Part shown: positions 5,619 to 6,452 of the stretch, piece by piece | Layout of the letters: every line of letters starts with the position of its first letter | Numbering within the stretch: position 1 is the stretch's first letter | From: Candidatus Bathyarchaeota archaeon | Lineage (GTDB): Archaea; Thermoproteota; Bathyarchaeia; TCS64 | Length of the DNA: 6,452 nucleotides | Direction of reading: 5' to 3' | Assembly: GCA_030602935.1 (NCBI GenBank) | Contig: JAUVYU010000045.1 | Span: 1 to 6,452 of the forward strand | Translations under genes and position numbers: made by a program | The notes under the pieces: model-generated | The model's database searches: none | Seen by the model: only the letters and a program-made list of their open reading frames with translations | Told to the model about the DNA's origin: nothing

Positions 5619-6452
5619 ATGGATCGTAGGGTCCAGCTCCTCCTCGGCAAGTTCCTGAGCGGCGAGATAAAAGTCCTCTCGCCCACCCTGGACCGTGAAA
5701 TGGGCTACAGATACACCTCCGTGGAACCCCTTCTGGACAGCCCCGAGGAGGCTCAGGGTTTCCTCGACAATCTCCATGCTCACGGGTTCCTGGAGACGGA
5801 GACCTGCGGAGTCCTCCTCAGCTGCGGGAACTGCGGTTCATCCAACGTGGAGCACGTCGCTCCCCAGGGAGGAAATAGCGGCTCATCGGAGACAGGCGGG
5901 CTCCCTTTTCTAGGCGACTCTGGATGGCGGTGCAAGAGCTGCAATGCTACCTTCGAGAAGCGTGAGCTCAAGGTCCATCTGATCCCCTGCTACAGGTTTA
6001 GCGAGAAGAGCATCGACGACGTCTCGGACTGGTTGGTCATCAAGCCCCTCAGGGACTTCCTCCATGAGCGGGGATACAGGACGGAGAGCCCGGGCTTCCT
6101 GATAGGCGAGTCTGAGGTCCGGCACCAGTTCGACATCGTCGCCTACAGCGGCGGTGAGGATGAGGGGACCTTGGTCATGGACGCAGTGGTCTCCGTCGAC
6201 CCCATAAGCGAGGACGACGTGAAGTCCCTCTTCGCCAAGGTATATGACGCGAACCCCCTCAAGTCGGTCATCGTGGCCTTCCCGGAGCTCACGGATGACG
6301 CCAAAAAACTCGCTGAGAAGTACAGGATCGGGGTGGTCGAGACGACCGAGTTGAAGGACATCTGGATGAAGCTCAGGGAGGTGGTCCCGCCCGTGGACGA
6401 GGTCCGGTTCGAGCCCCTCGACGTCATGACGCTCCTCTCCCTCCCCGACCAC
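5619..6452 (+). CDS. Unknown protein with split zinc ribbon and Mrr/PD-(D/E)xK-like segment (3'-truncated by the window edge)
   Basis: The frame is open from the ATG at 5619 to the last base: 278 codons with no stop, so the C-terminus lies outside. I do not recognise a named family. Residues ~1-65 look like a small helical, possibly winged-helix, domain (VQLLLGKFLSGE; EEAQGFLDNLHAHGFLE). Residues 69-108 carry C69-x2-C72 and C105-x2-C108, a zinc ribbon split by a Gly/Ser-rich loop. Residues ~135-248 resemble an Mrr-type nuclease fold: a helix (IKPLRDFLHERGY), FDIVAY with D172, a strand LVMDAVVSV, helix EDDVKSLFAKVYD, strand SVIVAF, then LTDDAKKLAEKYRIGVVE. V190 sits where the catalytic lysine is expected, so nuclease activity is doubtful. 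A DNA- or RNA-binding or sensing role is an inference. An in-frame TTG at 5580, preceded by GGGAGG, would add 13 residues. Base composition is like the neighbours, so it is probably native; it is divergent from trm1. Confidence 0.8.
   Translation, partial: MDRRVQLLLGKFLSGEIKVLSPTLDREMGYRYTSVEPLLDSPEEAQGFLDNLHAHGFLETETCGVLLSCGNCGSSNVEHVAPQGGNSGSSETGGLPFLGDSGWRCKSCNATFEKRELKVHLIPCYRFSEKSIDDVSDWLVIKPLRDFLHERGYRTESPGFLIGESEVRHQFDIVAYSGGEDEGTLVMDAVVSVDPISEDDVKSLFAKVYDANPLKSVIVAFPELTDDAKKLAEKYRIGVVETTELKDIWMKLREVVPPVDEVRFEPLDVMTLLSLPDH

Noticed and set aside
5463..5783. 106-codon minus-strand frame upstream of trm1
   Set aside because: It overlaps the trm1 start and the TATA-like box, is antisense to the divergent gene, and shows no domain pattern.
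5619..5960. TackOD1-type thaumarchaeal output domain in the zinc-ribbon protein
   Set aside because: The CxxC spacing with a helical N-terminus is suggestive, but the further cysteine/histidine pattern I would expect of that domain is not visible, so the name was not applied.
5910..6452. 180-codon open frame on the minus strand at the right end
   Set aside because: It is antisense to the zinc-ribbon gene, and its Leu/Glu/Asp/Val/Pro-rich translation looks like a mirror of GC-rich codons. The plus frame shows CxxC pairs and a fold-like pattern, so it is the real one.

Overview
The window looks like a piece of an archaeal chromosome, most likely a TACK-type lineage such as Bathyarchaeota or a relative. 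This is inferred from gene content and signals. It carries an archaeal-type Lhr helicase tail, an archaeal-form Trm1, an FtsJ/RlmE-type rRNA methyltransferase without a TRAM domain, TATA-like promoter boxes close to start codons, and non-ATG starts. Most of it is GC-rich (roughly 60% in lines counted by hand). No rRNA, tRNA, CRISPR array or recognisable insertion sequence was seen.

Layout: (1) bases 2-1414, plus strand: the C-terminal ~470 residues of an Lhr-family superfamily 2 helicase, cut by the window edge. (2) 1415-1550: spacer that opens with a GC-rich 14-bp perfect palindrome and then turns abruptly AT-rich. (3) 1551-2870, plus: an acyl-CoA thioesterase/BAAT-family alpha/beta hydrolase in distinctly lower-GC DNA, a good candidate for acquired DNA. 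(4) 2980-3657, plus: an AroM-family protein behind a TATA-like box that predicts a nearly leaderless transcript. (5) 5476 down to 3650, minus: a two-gene RNA-modification operon, trm1 (tRNA G26 dimethyltransferase) then rlmE (23S rRNA 2'-O-methyltransferase). The trm1 stop directly abuts the rlmE TTG start, and the rlmE stop overlaps the convergent aroM-like gene by 8 bp. (6) 5477-5618: a divergent promoter region with an AT-rich box. (7) 5619 to the window end, plus: a gene of unknown function, open at its 3' end, encoding a possible winged-helix N-terminus, a split four-cysteine zinc ribbon, and a segment resembling the Mrr-type PD-(D/E)xK nuclease fold but without the catalytic lysine.

The native genes are mostly RNA and nucleic-acid maintenance functions: a helicase, a tRNA methyltransferase, an rRNA methyltransferase and a possible nucleic-acid-binding zinc protein. 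The hydrolase does not fit that theme or that base composition. The two most interesting points are the unassigned zinc-ribbon/pseudo-nuclease protein at the right end, and the AT-rich thioesterase island bounded by a Z-DNA-prone palindrome and a short direct repeat. I see no strong evidence for a complete undescribed multi-gene system in this window.
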